From the NCBI GenBank assembly GCA_900111435.1, contig FOIY01000006.1:62001-126000 (forward strand): a stretch of DNA of 64,000 bases, written 5' to 3'. The notes under the pieces are model-generated. The model was not told the DNA's origin. It ran no database searches and saw only the letters and a list, made by a program, of their open reading frames with translations. Source of the stretch: Ruminococcaceae bacterium KH2T8 (lineage in GTDB: Bacteria; Bacillota; Clostridia; Saccharofermentanales; Saccharofermentanaceae). This document shows positions 42,030 through 50,138 of this stretch, piece after piece (the stretch's first letter is position 1; each line of letters starts with the position of its first letter). A program made the translations under genes and the position numbers.

Positions 42030-42176
42030 TTACTTCTCTACCTTCTCACAAGCCTGGTTAGCTACGCCGCAGGAAGTCTTGCAAGCAGACTGGCAGGATG
42101 TCTGGCACTCGCCGCAGCCGCCTTCCTTAACAGACTCGTTCAGGTCACGTGTATTGACTGTAATGATTCTTGTCAT
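42030..42176 (-). CDS. scfA: SCIFF ribosomal peptide precursor (six cysteines in forty-five)
   Basis: This 48-residue peptide, MTRIITVNTRDLNES followed by a Cys-rich core, has exactly six cysteines: C21, C24, C28, C32, C36 and C43, with the CGECQTSCQSACKTSCG pattern diagnostic of SCIFF. A GGGGG ribosome-binding site precedes the ATG at 42176. The maturase lies immediately downstream, the invariant partner in Clostridia. Thioether bonds from Cys to downstream residues are expected from studied SCIFF systems. The biological role of SCIFF peptides is not known. Confidence 0.95.
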   Translation of the reverse strand: MTRIITVNTRDLNESVKEGGCGECQTSCQSACKTSCGVANQACEKVEK

Positions 42177-42221
42177 TTTATGAGCCCCCTTGAATATTAA
42201 TCCTAACGATTATACTTTGAT

Positions 42222-43610
42222 TCAAGCGTCGGTGTCAACCTTTAGTAGCATGCCGTCCCATGTCCTGTAAGGATCGGTCTTAAGTGATGAACCGTTCTTT
42301 ATAAGACCCGTCAGGATCTTTACTATATCTTCCGTGATCTCCTGCCCCGGAATAAGGAGCGGGATCCCGGGCGGGTAGGCAAAGAGGTATTCGGCGCTTA
42401 CACCGCCCGCCGCTTCATCGATAGCAATTTTGCCGCAGCTGCTCTTAATGGCTTTCTCGATGCTCATCTTAGTCGAATAAGTTATCTCGGGGGTAACTGA
42501 TACGGAAATTTCCTGAGCCTCCTCGGGAAGCGAAGCATCTATAGCGAGTATCGCATCCGTGAATCTTGCGACGGTAGCGGCCGTGTCTCCGGTGCCCGTC
42601 ATTGCGATGATATAAGTAGGGAAGGCCGCTTCGATCTCGATAAGAAACTGCTCTCTCAAAAGCTCCGCGAGCTGATCACCGGTCATATAGCCGCGCGTCA
42701 TTATCACGAACTTGGACTTATCAAGACCGTCGCCGTCAAAGAGCTTCAGTTTCTTGAGATTAGCGAGAGCCTGACGACCCTTGTCCACATTCTTATAGAG
42801 CGTATCCGTATCCGCGGTCTTTAACGCATTTTCAAGTCCCGCCATAAGGATGTAGGAGGGGCTCGTCGATTCGTTGACGCTCAGATAATGCCTTATAAGA
42901 CGTGTGTTGACGTGATCGCCGTTTACGAGCATCACTGCAGTCTGAGTAGGCGCGCTCAGCGTCTTATGAACGCTCTTTATGACGATATCGCCTGATGCGC
43001 CTGCAGGGAAGAGCGACTGACCCTTGATGCCCAGATGAGCTCCGTGAGACTCGTCGACGATCAGAAGACACTTATGCTCCGATGCGATCTCATAGAGCTT
43101 CTCGGTATCAGAGATCACGCCTTCGTATGTGGGCGTGGTGATCACCGCTGCCTTTATATCCTTATGCTCATCGAGCGCTTTCGCGAAAGCCTTCGCAGGC
43201 ATTCCGAGCATGAAAGGCAGGTCGTCGGATCTTTCGGGAGAGACCGTAACGGGAATAAGTCCTCCGAGCTCGATCGCGTGCCATACGCTGATATGGCAGT
43301 TGGAAGCTACGAGGATCTTGTCGCCTCTTTTTGTACTTGAGAGTATGGCACTTTGAATAAGTGCCGTCGCTCCGTTGACCGAGATAAAGGCATCTCTGCT
43401 GCCCCAGAGCGCGGCTGCTCTTTGCTCGATCGATCTGATCACACCCTCGGGGCTGTGAAGATTATCGAATCCGTCGATCTCGGTGATGTCAGATCCCATG
43501 GGGATACCGTAGGGCATAACGAGCGGATTGCGCTTATGACCCGGCATGTGCATGGGAAGTACATTACTTATACGAAGGTCGTGAAGTCTTTTGTTAAGGT
43601 CGTCTGTCAT
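42222..43610 (-). CDS. Orn/Lys/Arg decarboxylase-family PLP enzyme
   Basis: This is a 462-residue PLP fold-type I protein. SDITEIDGFDNLHSPEGVI and WGSRDAFISVNGAT form the N-terminal part, VIDESHGAHLG supplies the PLP-binding Asp/His, and SVHKTLSAPTQTA contains the Schiff-base Lys. The C-terminal domain with AYPPGIPLLIPGQ is the conserved signature of the family. It lacks the N-terminal wing domain of large inducible decarboxylases, as in Gram-positive SpeA-like short forms. It decarboxylates lysine, ornithine or arginine; the substrate is not determinable by eye. A terminator ends 10 nt upstream, and no Shine-Dalgarno is seen. Confidence 0.88.
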   Translation of the reverse strand: MTDDLNKRLHDLRISNVLPMHMPGHKRNPLVMPYGIPMGSDITEIDGFDNLHSPEGVIRSIEQRAAALWGSRDAFISVNGATALIQSAILSSTKRGDKILVASNCHISVWHAIELGGLIPVTVSPERSDDLPFMLGMPAKAFAKALDEHKDIKAAVITTPTYEGVISDTEKLYEIASEHKCLLIVDESHGAHLGIKGQSLFPAGASGDIVIKSVHKTLSAPTQTAVMLVNGDHVNTRLIRHYLSVNESTSPSYILMAGLENALKTADTDTLYKNVDKGRQALANLKKLKLFDGDGLDKSKFVIMTRGYMTGDQLAELLREQFLIEIEAAFPTYIIAMTGTGDTAATVARFTDAILAIDASLPEEAQEISVSVTPEITYSTKMSIEKAIKSSCGKIAIDEAAGGVSAEYLFAYPPGIPLLIPGQEITEDIVKILTGLIKNGSSLKTDPYRTWDGMLLKVDTDA

Positions 43611-43620
43611 GTTGATGATA

Positions 43621-43655
43621 AAGAAACCCCGCCCCTATAAAAGGAGCGGGGAAAA
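43621..43655 (-). terminator. Intrinsic terminator after the zinc-ribbon/HD gene
   Basis: On the minus strand a G/C-rich stem (CCCCGCTCC with GGGCGGGG, one mismatch) is followed by TTTCTTT. The decarboxylase ATG begins 10 nt after it. Confidence 0.8.
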
Positions 43656-43688
43656 GAAATGGAGTATAAAGATAGAATAATTTCGTTA

Positions 43689-44516
43689 TTACTTAGCCTT
43701 GATGACTGTGAAGCTGTAGCTGTCAACAGTATCGGCATTCTCGTAGATGCTCTTCTGAAGATCGATAGCAGTACCGAGTACGAGAGTATAAGGACTAACT
43801 GTGCCATTGATGTCAGCTCTTGCTGCAGCATAGCTGATAGCCTGAGCCTCATCCTCTGAAACGAGCATGTACTGAGATACGAGATAGAGGCTTCTTACAC
43901 CGATATCCATACCAACGAGCTTAGGGTTGATGGAGTAGGAGTTGGAAGTTCCGGTAGTTGTGATCCTGCTGCTGAAGGAAAGACCGAGAGCAGAGGAAGA
44001 AGAGGAAAGATGCTCCTCTACGAGGAAGTAAGGCTTGCCCTCTACGCCAACCTTGCCGACATCGTGGAAGAGACCGATGATGATAGCGGACTCTTCGTCG
44101 AGCTGGGGCATAAGTGTATCCTTGATCCTCAAGAGCTGCTTTGTAACTGCAACACTTCTGATGAGAAGTCCCTTTTCACATGCGAGAGCACCTTCTGTAT
44201 CTGCGGGAGCCGTAAGCCATGCTGTTCTGTTCTCAAGGAAATCGATGAAGTGATCGAACTCTGTCTTTCTCTTAACAACTGCTGCCTTGAGCTGGCCATA
44301 AAGCTCATCAACGTTTTCTTTAGTAACTTCAACCATGGGCATGATGCCTGCACTGGCTGTTGTGGATGTACCTGTAGCTGCTGCCGATACAGCTGCCGCT
44401 TCAGCGGGAACGGATGCGGAACCTGCATCGGAACTCTCTGCGAAATTAAACTTACACTTAGGACATCTGATAGCCTGGTTGGCGATCGTCATTCCGCAAT
44501 CGGGACACTTCTTCAT
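43689..44516 (-). CDS. Zinc-ribbon and HD-domain protein
   Basis: This 275-residue protein has an N-terminal zinc ribbon, CPDCGMTIANQAIRCPKC, and an Ala/Ser/Thr-rich linker (about 30-65). The HD-type region has IIIGLFHDVGKVG, the adjacent His-Asp of HD phosphohydrolases. The remaining HD ligands and substrate residues are not obvious; a long Ser-rich segment (SSSSSALGLSFSS) interrupts the domain. The start has AGGAGG 7 nt upstream. Function unknown: possibly a nucleotide phosphohydrolase or a metal-binding regulator. Confidence 0.65.
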   Translation of the reverse strand: MKKCPDCGMTIANQAIRCPKCKFNFAESSDAGSASVPAEAAAVSAAATGTSTTASAGIMPMVEVTKENVDELYGQLKAAVVKRKTEFDHFIDFLENRTAWLTAPADTEGALACEKGLLIRSVAVTKQLLRIKDTLMPQLDEESAIIIGLFHDVGKVGVEGKPYFLVEEHLSSSSSALGLSFSSRITTTGTSNSYSINPKLVGMDIGVRSLYLVSQYMLVSEDEAQAISYAAARADINGTVSPYTLVLGTAIDLQKSIYENADTVDSYSFTVIKAK

Positions 44517-44623
44517 AGAATTGACCTCCTGGTCACTTTTGTAATTTGTTTTTGATAGAGATATTTTACAATTTCAAACACGCATTTTCAACAGGAATAG
44601 TGCACTTTGACGAGTGTTTACAA

Positions 44624-45403
44624 TTATTTAATTATTCTTCTTGTGAATTTTGAAAACAGCCTGCCGAAGTACTTCCTGAGCGATATCTTGTAAGGAAAGT
44701 ACTGCATCTTGCCCGTCTCATGAGCGCGAAGTGCCATCTCGACTTCACGGGCGTTAACCGATGAATTGTTGTTCATGATGTAGCTGTCGGTGCCCGGTGC
44801 CTCGTAATAGAACCTGTAGTGAGCATCGTATGCATCGCCAAGTCCCAGGACGTGACCGAATTCATGTGCAACGACCTGCTTAAAGGACGAAAGCCTTCCG
44901 TAGTCATTCATATTGATCGTTCCCGGGTGGCGGGGAGACCAGTTGATCATGGCAGCCTCGGGGCATCCCGTGAGAAAGAATCCCCAGCCCATTCGCCATA
45001 TGGGACTCGTAACGAAAGACGTGCCCGAGATATTTGTGTGGCGTACCTTAAAGAAACGCTGTCCTTCGGGGATCACGGCATCGGGATCATCTTTTCTTAT
45101 AAGGTTGACGTTGACCTTGACGGGCTCTGTCGCGCCCTCAAAGAGATAGCTCTTTCCCCAATTCTCGCAGATGCCTTCTATGGCCGCGTCAGCATAGGTA
45201 TAGCCTTCGGGCTTTGAGGAGAGGAGAGCGTCGTTTATCTTTTCTGATTTTTTGAAAGGGACAAGGAGCTTCGGGTCGAATTCCACATAGCCTGTGATCG
45301 TTATGACCTTATCGGATACGTCGATCCTGACCGGGACAGATTCCGGTCTTTTATAGGCGATATTAAATACCGAATCGGCGAATGGCTTGAGCTTGTAGAA
45401 CAT
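44624..45403 (-). CDS. Metzincin-like zinc metalloprotease
   Basis: This 259-residue protein has VVAHEFGHVLGLGDAYD, an extended zinc motif HExxHxxGxxD as in metzincins (third ligand Asp or His). A Met-turn candidate follows in SYIMNNNSSVN. There is no obvious signal peptide, so it would be cytoplasmic or exported by another route. The first half is unassigned. No Shine-Dalgarno precedes the ATG; a TAATAT box ends 6 nt upstream. Upstream to the right lies a hairpin at 45428-45455. Confidence 0.7.
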   Translation of the reverse strand: MFYKLKPFADSVFNIAYKRPESVPVRIDVSDKVITITGYVEFDPKLLVPFKKSEKINDALLSSKPEGYTYADAAIEGICENWGKSYLFEGATEPVKVNVNLIRKDDPDAVIPEGQRFFKVRHTNISGTSFVTSPIWRMGWGFFLTGCPEAAMINWSPRHPGTINMNDYGRLSSFKQVVAHEFGHVLGLGDAYDAHYRFYYEAPGTDSYIMNNNSSVNAREVEMALRAHETGKMQYFPYKISLRKYFGRLFSKFTRRIIK

Positions 45404-45409
45404 ACTGAG

Positions 45410-45415
45410 ATATTA
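45410..45415 (-). promoter_or_regulatory. -10 box placed for a leaderless transcript
   Basis: On the minus strand TAATAT ends 6 nt before the ATG at 45403, the same spacing as at 2966 and 7754. No ribosome-binding site is present. Confidence 0.4.
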
Positions 45416-45427
45416 ACACAAATTAAA

Positions 45428-45455
45428 AGACACTGACGAGGGGATGTCAGTGTCT
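45428..45455. terminator. Hairpin in the divergent spacer
   Basis: A perfect 10-bp stem, AGACACTGAC with GTCAGTGTCT, has an 8-nt loop. On the minus strand it is followed by TTTTAATT and would act as a weak terminator. On the plus strand it is followed at once by AAGGAGG and the two-codon frame ATG-AAG-TAA (45468-45476). Confidence 0.5.
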
Positions 45456-45575
45456 AAGGAGGGTGTTATGAAGTAAGGAACAATTACTTGGAACAACTAT
45501 ATGTTACCACCCGCAGTGTTTACACAGCCGTTCAAAAAGGGCAAAATATAGGCAAAGAATGGGAGGATTTGAGGC

Positions 45576-45836
45576 ATGATCTTAGAAGGCAGAGTGTTCG
45601 TTGCAAACCGCATGACGGAAATAAAAGAAGTGGAATATACGGATGATAATGTGGCCTTCTCGGTCCAGCTCGAAAATGCCCTCGTACTCCTTTGTAAGGA
45701 ACTTGGTATTCCGATCCCTTTATGGCTCAAGAAGAACACGCACGAATTCGCAGCGTTTCATCAGACGCTGTTCTTTGCCGATCAGTTTAATGAGAAAGTG
45801 AAGTTTGACAGATTTCAGATCAAGTGGGTGAAATGA
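45576..45836 (+). CDS. Small conserved-looking protein of unknown function
   Basis: This is an 86-residue soluble protein with GGGAGG 9 nt before the ATG. It is mixed alpha/beta, with a conserved-looking KELGIPIPLWLKKNTHEFAAFHQTLFF segment rich in aromatics and His, and a basic end. I recognise no family. Its stop codon TGA abuts the stop codon of the FtsB-like gene on the other strand (TGATCA at 45834-45839), so the two genes meet tail to tail without a spacer. Confidence 0.7.
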   Translation: MILEGRVFVANRMTEIKEVEYTDDNVAFSVQLENALVLLCKELGIPIPLWLKKNTHEFAAFHQTLFFADQFNEKVKFDRFQIKWVK

Positions 45837-46157
45837 TCACTCGCCCGTGACCTTAAATACGATCTCTCCTGGATATACCATATCAAGCTGCTCTCTGGCG
45901 ACTCTCTCAACATAAGCGTCGTCATTTCCTCTAGCACCCTGAGCAAGGAGAGCATTATTTCTATCCTCGAGAGCATCCCTTTGAGCGATGAGCTGACGAT
46001 TCTCCTCAACGAGGCGAGCCTTACGCTCCTGGATATCTACCCATCTTGTATAGCAGAGCACGCCGACAACGATGAAGGCGATAAAGACTACCGTCGTGAT
46101 AAGTGACGCGGGGCTGTCTGAATGCTTTTTCCTCTTCACGGGTGCTCTCCTTTCCAT
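45837..46157 (-). CDS. FtsB/DivIC-family septum formation protein
   Basis: This is a 106-residue bitopic membrane protein. A basic cytoplasmic N-terminus and one helix (about 19-40) are followed by a coiled coil (VDIQERKARLVEENRQLIAQRDALEDR) and the family motif VERVAREQLDMVYPGEIVF. FtsB/DivIC stabilises the divisome and activates septal wall synthesis. It is located downstream of rqcP, as divIC is in Bacillus (yabO-yabP-yabQ-divIC). A TAAAAT box 11 nt before the ATG suggests a short leader. Confidence 0.85.
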   Translation of the reverse strand: MERRAPVKRKKHSDSPASLITTVVFIAFIVVGVLCYTRWVDIQERKARLVEENRQLIAQRDALEDRNNALLAQGARGNDDAYVERVAREQLDMVYPGEIVFKVTGE

Positions 46158-46234
46158 ATCTTATGGATATTTTACCTTTTGAGAGCATGTGCGGGCAATG
46201 CCTGCGGGGCTTATTTAATCATACTGTAACAATG

Positions 46235-46261
46235 AAAAAGGATGCCCGTATCAGGCATCCT
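46235..46261 (-). terminator. Intrinsic terminator overlapping the rqcP stop codon
   Basis: GGATGCC pairs with GGCATCC around a 7-nt loop containing the stop codon. TTTTT follows on the minus strand. Confidence 0.88.
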
Positions 46262-46499
46262 CGAGTATCTCATACATTGACTGCGCGTCGTCTTTTCTGA
46301 CCGTATCGGCTATCTTCAGGACCCTGAAGCTGACATTACCGTTACCGAACTGGATCGTAACGACGTCGTCTACCTTGAGCCTGACGGAAGGTTTTGCCTC
46401 CTTGCCGTTGACGGTTACTCGTCCTAATGAACAGACGTCATTGGCGACCGTCCTGCGCTTTATTATCCTTGATACTTTTAAGAACTTATCTAATCTCAT
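46251..46499 (-). CDS. rqcP: S4-domain RNA-binding protein RqcP
   Basis: This is an 82-residue S4 protein, MRLDKFLKVSRIIKRRTVANDVCSLGRVTVNGKEAKPS, which is the Hsp15/YabO (RqcP) signature. In Bacillus RqcP binds stalled 50S-peptidyl-tRNA and helps RqcH add alanine tails in ribosome quality control. It overlaps recR by 4 bp, and the terminator covers its last codons. Confidence 0.9.
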   Translation of the reverse strand: MRLDKFLKVSRIIKRRTVANDVCSLGRVTVNGKEAKPSVRLKVDDVVTIQFGNGNVSFRVLKIADTVRKDDAQSMYEILEDA

Positions 46500-47104
46500 G
46501 AGCTGATGTCCACTCTTCCTTTCAGTGCGCTCGCGAGCGTCAGGTCGTCCGTGAACTCGATGTCGGAGCCCATGGGAAGACCGGAAGCGAGCCTCGATAC
46601 CTTGATGCCCGAGCTCGACAGGAGCCTCGAGACATAAAGAGCGGTGGCATTTCCTTCCGCTGTCTGGTTGGTGGCCATGATGATCTCCTTGATCTCGGGT
46701 GACTTTGTAAGCCTGTCAAAGAGCTGCGAAAGCGTTATGTCATTCATGCTCTTTCCCGAAACGGGATCGAATACGCCGTGGAGCACGTGATAAAGGCCCT
46801 TATATTCATGCATCCTCTCGAAAGTAGATACATCCCTCGGAGATTCGACGACGCATACGGTCGAGCGGTCTCGCTTGGGATCGGAGCAGATAGGGCAGGG
46901 GTCAGCATCCGTGAAGTTCTGGCACACGGAGCATCTGACCGTCAGTCTGTGCGCTTCCTTGATGGCATCGGCGAGTTCATTCGCCTCGGAAGAAGGCATA
47001 GACAGAATATGGAAAGCCAGCCTCTGGGCTGACTTTCCGCCTATGCCCGGAAGTGATCCGAGCTTTGATATCAGATTCTGTACAGAAGGTGAGTATCGTG
47101 CCAT
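46496..47104 (-). CDS. recR: Recombination protein RecR
   Basis: This 202-residue protein has an N-terminal helix-hairpin-helix (LPGIGGKSAQRLAFHIL), a four-cysteine zinc finger (CSVCQNFTDADPCPIC) and a Toprim domain (CVVESPRDVSTFERMHEYKGLYHVLHG). RecR with RecO/RecF loads RecA on gapped DNA. It lies 1 nt after ybaB, and the dnaX-ybaB-recR order is widely conserved in Firmicutes. Confidence 0.96.
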   Translation of the reverse strand: MARYSPSVQNLISKLGSLPGIGGKSAQRLAFHILSMPSSEANELADAIKEAHRLTVRCSVCQNFTDADPCPICSDPKRDRSTVCVVESPRDVSTFERMHEYKGLYHVLHGVFDPVSGKSMNDITLSQLFDRLTKSPEIKEIIMATNQTAEGNATALYVSRLLSSSGIKVSRLASGLPMGSDIEFTDDLTLASALKGRVDISS

Positions 47105-47105
47105 A

Positions 47106-47447
47106 TCAGAACGGCAACTTAACTCCGCCTGTGATCTTGTCGAGCTTCTCGCTGTTTACTCTCTCGAGCTCTTCGCTTGCCTGATTGTAAGCTGCGATGA
47201 TAAGGTCTGAGAGCATCTCGGGATCTTCGGGATCGATAACTTCCTTAGCGATCTCAAGACCGTAGATAAGGTGGTCACCGCCAAGTGTGAGCTTGACCTG
47301 TCCGCCGCCTGCAGTACCGTCGATCCTTACGAGCTTGAGCTCTGCCTGAGCTGCCTCGATGTCACGCTGCATCTTCTGAGCCTGAGCCATGAGATTTCCC
47401 ATGTTACCGCCCATACCGCCGGGCATTCCTCTGAATCCTTTTGCCAT
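47106..47447 (-). CDS. YbaB/EbfC nucleoid-associated protein
   Basis: This 113-residue protein has a Gly/Met-rich N-terminus (GFRGMPGGMGGNMGNLM) followed by the family helix AQKMQRDIEAAQAELK and GTAGGGQVKLTLGG. Dimers bind DNA as tweezers. It has GGAGG upstream and sits between dnaX and recR as usual. Confidence 0.93.
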   Translation of the reverse strand: MAKGFRGMPGGMGGNMGNLMAQAQKMQRDIEAAQAELKLVRIDGTAGGGQVKLTLGGDHLIYGLEIAKEVIDPEDPEMLSDLIIAAYNQASEELERVNSEKLDKITGGVKLPF

Positions 47448-47504
47448 GATTATGTTCCTCCAATTAAATTCATAGTTTAAAGCTTTTATATTATATCAGT
47501 AATA

Positions 47505-49901
47505 TCAGTCGTCACCAAAATGTATTTCGGTGTTGATGCCTGCCTGAGCCGTCCTGTTTATAAAGTCTTCGGCCTTGGATGCGGGAGCTTCCTCGTCAGG
47601 CGTATTTGCTTCGTTTACGCTCCTTATGGCATTTCTATACTGCCTTTCGGTGCTCAGGAACACCTTCTCGATGCCGGGGAGGACTTTCCTTATATCGGAT
47701 GAGATCCTCTTGAACTTGGGCTCCTTCTTTATCGTTTCGATAGTCGATGAATCCGAATCGGCGAAGACTATGAACGCAAGGTTGTCGTTGGTCCTGAAGC
47801 TCGCCTGTGACAGGAGCTGGTAGAGGATAAAGTCATTACCCGATGCTCTCGTGATTATCGTATTCCAGATAGCATCCGTATCTGCTCCGTCCATGGGCTC
47901 GGTCTTTGCTTCGGCGATCGGAGTCGTCTCGAGCATAGCCGTGAGCTTTGTCTTCTTGGTCTCGCCCGCGCGTCCCGTAGGTGCGTAGATATCGTTGTCC
48001 TCGGCTTCTTCGGAGATCTCGGGTTCGGGCTCGCGCTCCGGCTCGGCCTGAGGTCTTACGTCGTCAAAGAAGGAATCGGAGATGTTGGCGAATACGCCGC
48101 CTTTTTTCTCTTCCTTAGGTTCCTTGTGCCCGAAAGGATCGGGTGTGCTCGAAGGTGAGGGGATGGAGAAGATATCCATCTGATTATCCATCGGGATATC
48201 CTCAGGATCCTGTGGCTCTGCAGGTTCAGGGGCGGGAGCGGGTGCTTCTTCTGAAGTCTCTGTCTCCTCCTGAGCCTCTTCGCTGCTTTCCGTGGCAGGA
48301 GTCTCATCCTTTTTATCTTCAGCGAGCCTTGCGATAGGTGGCAGCTCGCTCTTTTTATCTTCAGTATCTTCCTTGGGTCTTGCGATCGGGGGAAGATTGC
48401 CGTTCTTCATGGAATCGAGCCTTGCCCTGATAGATGAGAGCGGATCGGAAGCCGCGGATTCGGAACTGTCGGAAGAAGTCTCTTCCTTTTTCTCCTCGGG
48501 TTTCTCTTCTGCCTTTTCGGGAGTCTTCTCAGGTTCCTTTGCAGGCTTGGAAGCCTTCTCTTCTGAAACTTCATGTGCTTTCTTGAATGGCGAAGCGTGA
48601 GCGGGCTTTTCGTCCTTTTCTTCCTTTACGGGAGCTTCGGACTTCTCTTCAGGCTCTGTCTTTGCTTCGGCAGCGGGCTCTTCGGCCTCGGGCTTTGTCT
48701 CGGTCACGGGCTCAGCCGTGGGAGCGGGAATACCTGCCGAGATCCTTTCGGCAGCTTCCTTCTGTTTCTTGGCAAAGTCGGGGATAACGAGAGGGACCTC
48801 GTCAGCCTTTATCTTTCGGCCGCACATACGAAGGAGAGTAACTTCGAAAGAAGTCCTGACGGAAGGCGACCACTTGAGCTCGGAGACAGTCTTTGAAAGT
48901 CCCGAGATAAATGCGATCAATGTATTGGAGTTGGTGCTCGATGCGATCTCGTACATCTTCTTGAGCGTCGTCGGAGACGCGGGTACGAGGGACGTGGGAT
49001 CGGGCATCATGCGGACGACCAGGAGATCCCTGAAATATCCTGCAAGATCCAGGGTAAACTGAGTGAGGTCACGGCCGCTGTCGGCTACTTCTCTGCACTT
49101 TACGAGGAGGTCATCGAACCTGCCGTCTATAAGAATCTGAGCCATCTCGGCGAGTACCGTCTTGTTGACGGAGCCCGTCATGTTCTCGACTGCCTCTGCC
49201 GTGATCGTATTGCCTGAAGCGGAGGATGCAGCCTGATCGAGCATTGAGATAGCATCTCTCATGGCACCGTCCGATAATGACGCGATGAGAGTCAGGGCAT
49301 CAGCCTCGGCCTTTATGTTTTCCTTGTCACAGATATAGCGGAGTCTTCCGGAGATCGAATCCTGCGAGATCCTTCTGAAGTCAAATCTCTGACATCTTGA
49401 AAGGATAGTAGCGGGGATCGAATGCGGCTCTGTCGTCGCGAAGAGGAATACCGCGTGCTTGGGAGGTTCTTCCAAGGTCTTGAGGAGCGCATTGAACGCA
49501 TCCGTTGTGATCATGTGAACCTCGTCTATTATATATACCTTATAAGGAGCCTTTGAAGGAGAGTATGTAACTTCCTCGCAGATCTTCCTTATATTATCGA
49601 TACTTCTGTTGGAAGCGGCGTCGATCTCGATGACATCCATGAGACTGCCGTCGAGGATGCCCTTACATGTCGGGCACTTATTACACGGATTGCCGTTAAC
49701 GGGGGATTCGCAGTTTATAGCTCTGGAGAAGACTCTCGCGATGGAGGTCTTACCGGTACCTCTCTGACCGCAGAAGAGATAAGCGTGGCCTATCCTCTTT
49801 GAGATGACGGACTGTCTGAGTGCGGCGACCGCGGCTTTCTGCTCGACTATCTCGTCGAAATCCATCGGTCTGAATTGTCTGTAAAGAGCTACGTGTTCCA
49901 T
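47505..49901 (-). CDS. dnaX: DNA polymerase III subunit tau/gamma
   Basis: This clamp-loader ATPase is about 798 residues long. The start MEHVALYRQFRPMDFDEIVEQ is the family N-terminus. GQRGTGKTSIARVF is Walker A, a zinc module with four Cys (CESPVNGNPCNKCPTC) follows, and IDEVHMITTDAFNALLKTLEEPP is Walker B. After domain III (to about 365) comes a long Glu/Ala/Pro/Lys-rich disordered linker (about 390-650) and a C-terminal tau domain that binds the polymerase. The open frame extends upstream of 49901 but would run through the SRP RNA, so the ATG at 49901 is used. The linker is longer than in Bacillus. Confidence 0.95.
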   Translation of the reverse strand: MEHVALYRQFRPMDFDEIVEQKAAVAALRQSVISKRIGHAYLFCGQRGTGKTSIARVFSRAINCESPVNGNPCNKCPTCKGILDGSLMDVIEIDAASNRSIDNIRKICEEVTYSPSKAPYKVYIIDEVHMITTDAFNALLKTLEEPPKHAVFLFATTEPHSIPATILSRCQRFDFRRISQDSISGRLRYICDKENIKAEADALTLIASLSDGAMRDAISMLDQAASSASGNTITAEAVENMTGSVNKTVLAEMAQILIDGRFDDLLVKCREVADSGRDLTQFTLDLAGYFRDLLVVRMMPDPTSLVPASPTTLKKMYEIASSTNSNTLIAFISGLSKTVSELKWSPSVRTSFEVTLLRMCGRKIKADEVPLVIPDFAKKQKEAAERISAGIPAPTAEPVTETKPEAEEPAAEAKTEPEEKSEAPVKEEKDEKPAHASPFKKAHEVSEEKASKPAKEPEKTPEKAEEKPEEKKEETSSDSSESAASDPLSSIRARLDSMKNGNLPPIARPKEDTEDKKSELPPIARLAEDKKDETPATESSEEAQEETETSEEAPAPAPEPAEPQDPEDIPMDNQMDIFSIPSPSSTPDPFGHKEPKEEKKGGVFANISDSFFDDVRPQAEPEREPEPEISEEAEDNDIYAPTGRAGETKKTKLTAMLETTPIAEAKTEPMDGADTDAIWNTIITRASGNDFILYQLLSQASFRTNDNLAFIVFADSDSSTIETIKKEPKFKRISSDIRKVLPGIEKVFLSTERQYRNAIRSVNEANTPDEEAPASKAEDFINRTAQAGINTEIHFGDD

Positions 49902-49930
49902 ATCGTCCCGACCTTTTCCGAATATAAAAA

Positions 49931-50079
49931 GGTCCATCCCATCTGAACTGCAGTCGGGCAGGCACCCTTGCGGCACAAACGAAAGTCCGCTTACTGCTGC
50001 TTCCTTCCGGACCTGACAGGGTTCACGGGATCGAATTGCACAAGACCCGATCCCGACCACAGATCACATGGGATGAACC
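49931..50079 (-). ncRNA. ffs: Signal recognition particle RNA (small bacterial type)
   Basis: On the minus strand the ends pair as GGTTCATCCCAT and ATGGGATGGACC. The apical domain carries the diagnostic GGTCCGGAAGGAAGCAGCAG. A TTTTTATATT tail follows directly. The length of about 149 nt is between the Escherichia 4.5S RNA and the 270-nt Bacillus scRNA, so the Alu domain is absent or very reduced. It lies immediately upstream of dnaX, as in many Firmicutes. With Ffh it targets membrane proteins co-translationally. Confidence 0.93.
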
Positions 50080-50085
50080 GAAGTA

Positions 50086-50114
50086 AATATACCACAAAAA
50101 AGATAAAACTTCAA
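50086..50114 (-). promoter_or_regulatory. Promoter of the SRP RNA gene
   Basis: On the minus strand TTGAAG (50114-50109) and TATATT (50091-50086), preceded by TGG, are spaced by 17 bp and predict a start at about 50079, the 5' end of the RNA. Confidence 0.85.
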
Positions 50115-50138
50115 AACGGCTGCAAAGCACCTCGAAGA

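Noticed and set aside
44624-45403. A secreted protease with signal peptide
   Set aside because: The N-terminus (MFYKLKPFADSVFNIAYKRPE) is not hydrophobic enough for a signal peptide.
49902-50060. Longer N-terminus of DnaX
   Set aside because: The extension lies inside the SRP RNA and its tail. The DnaX family starts at the ATG at 49901.
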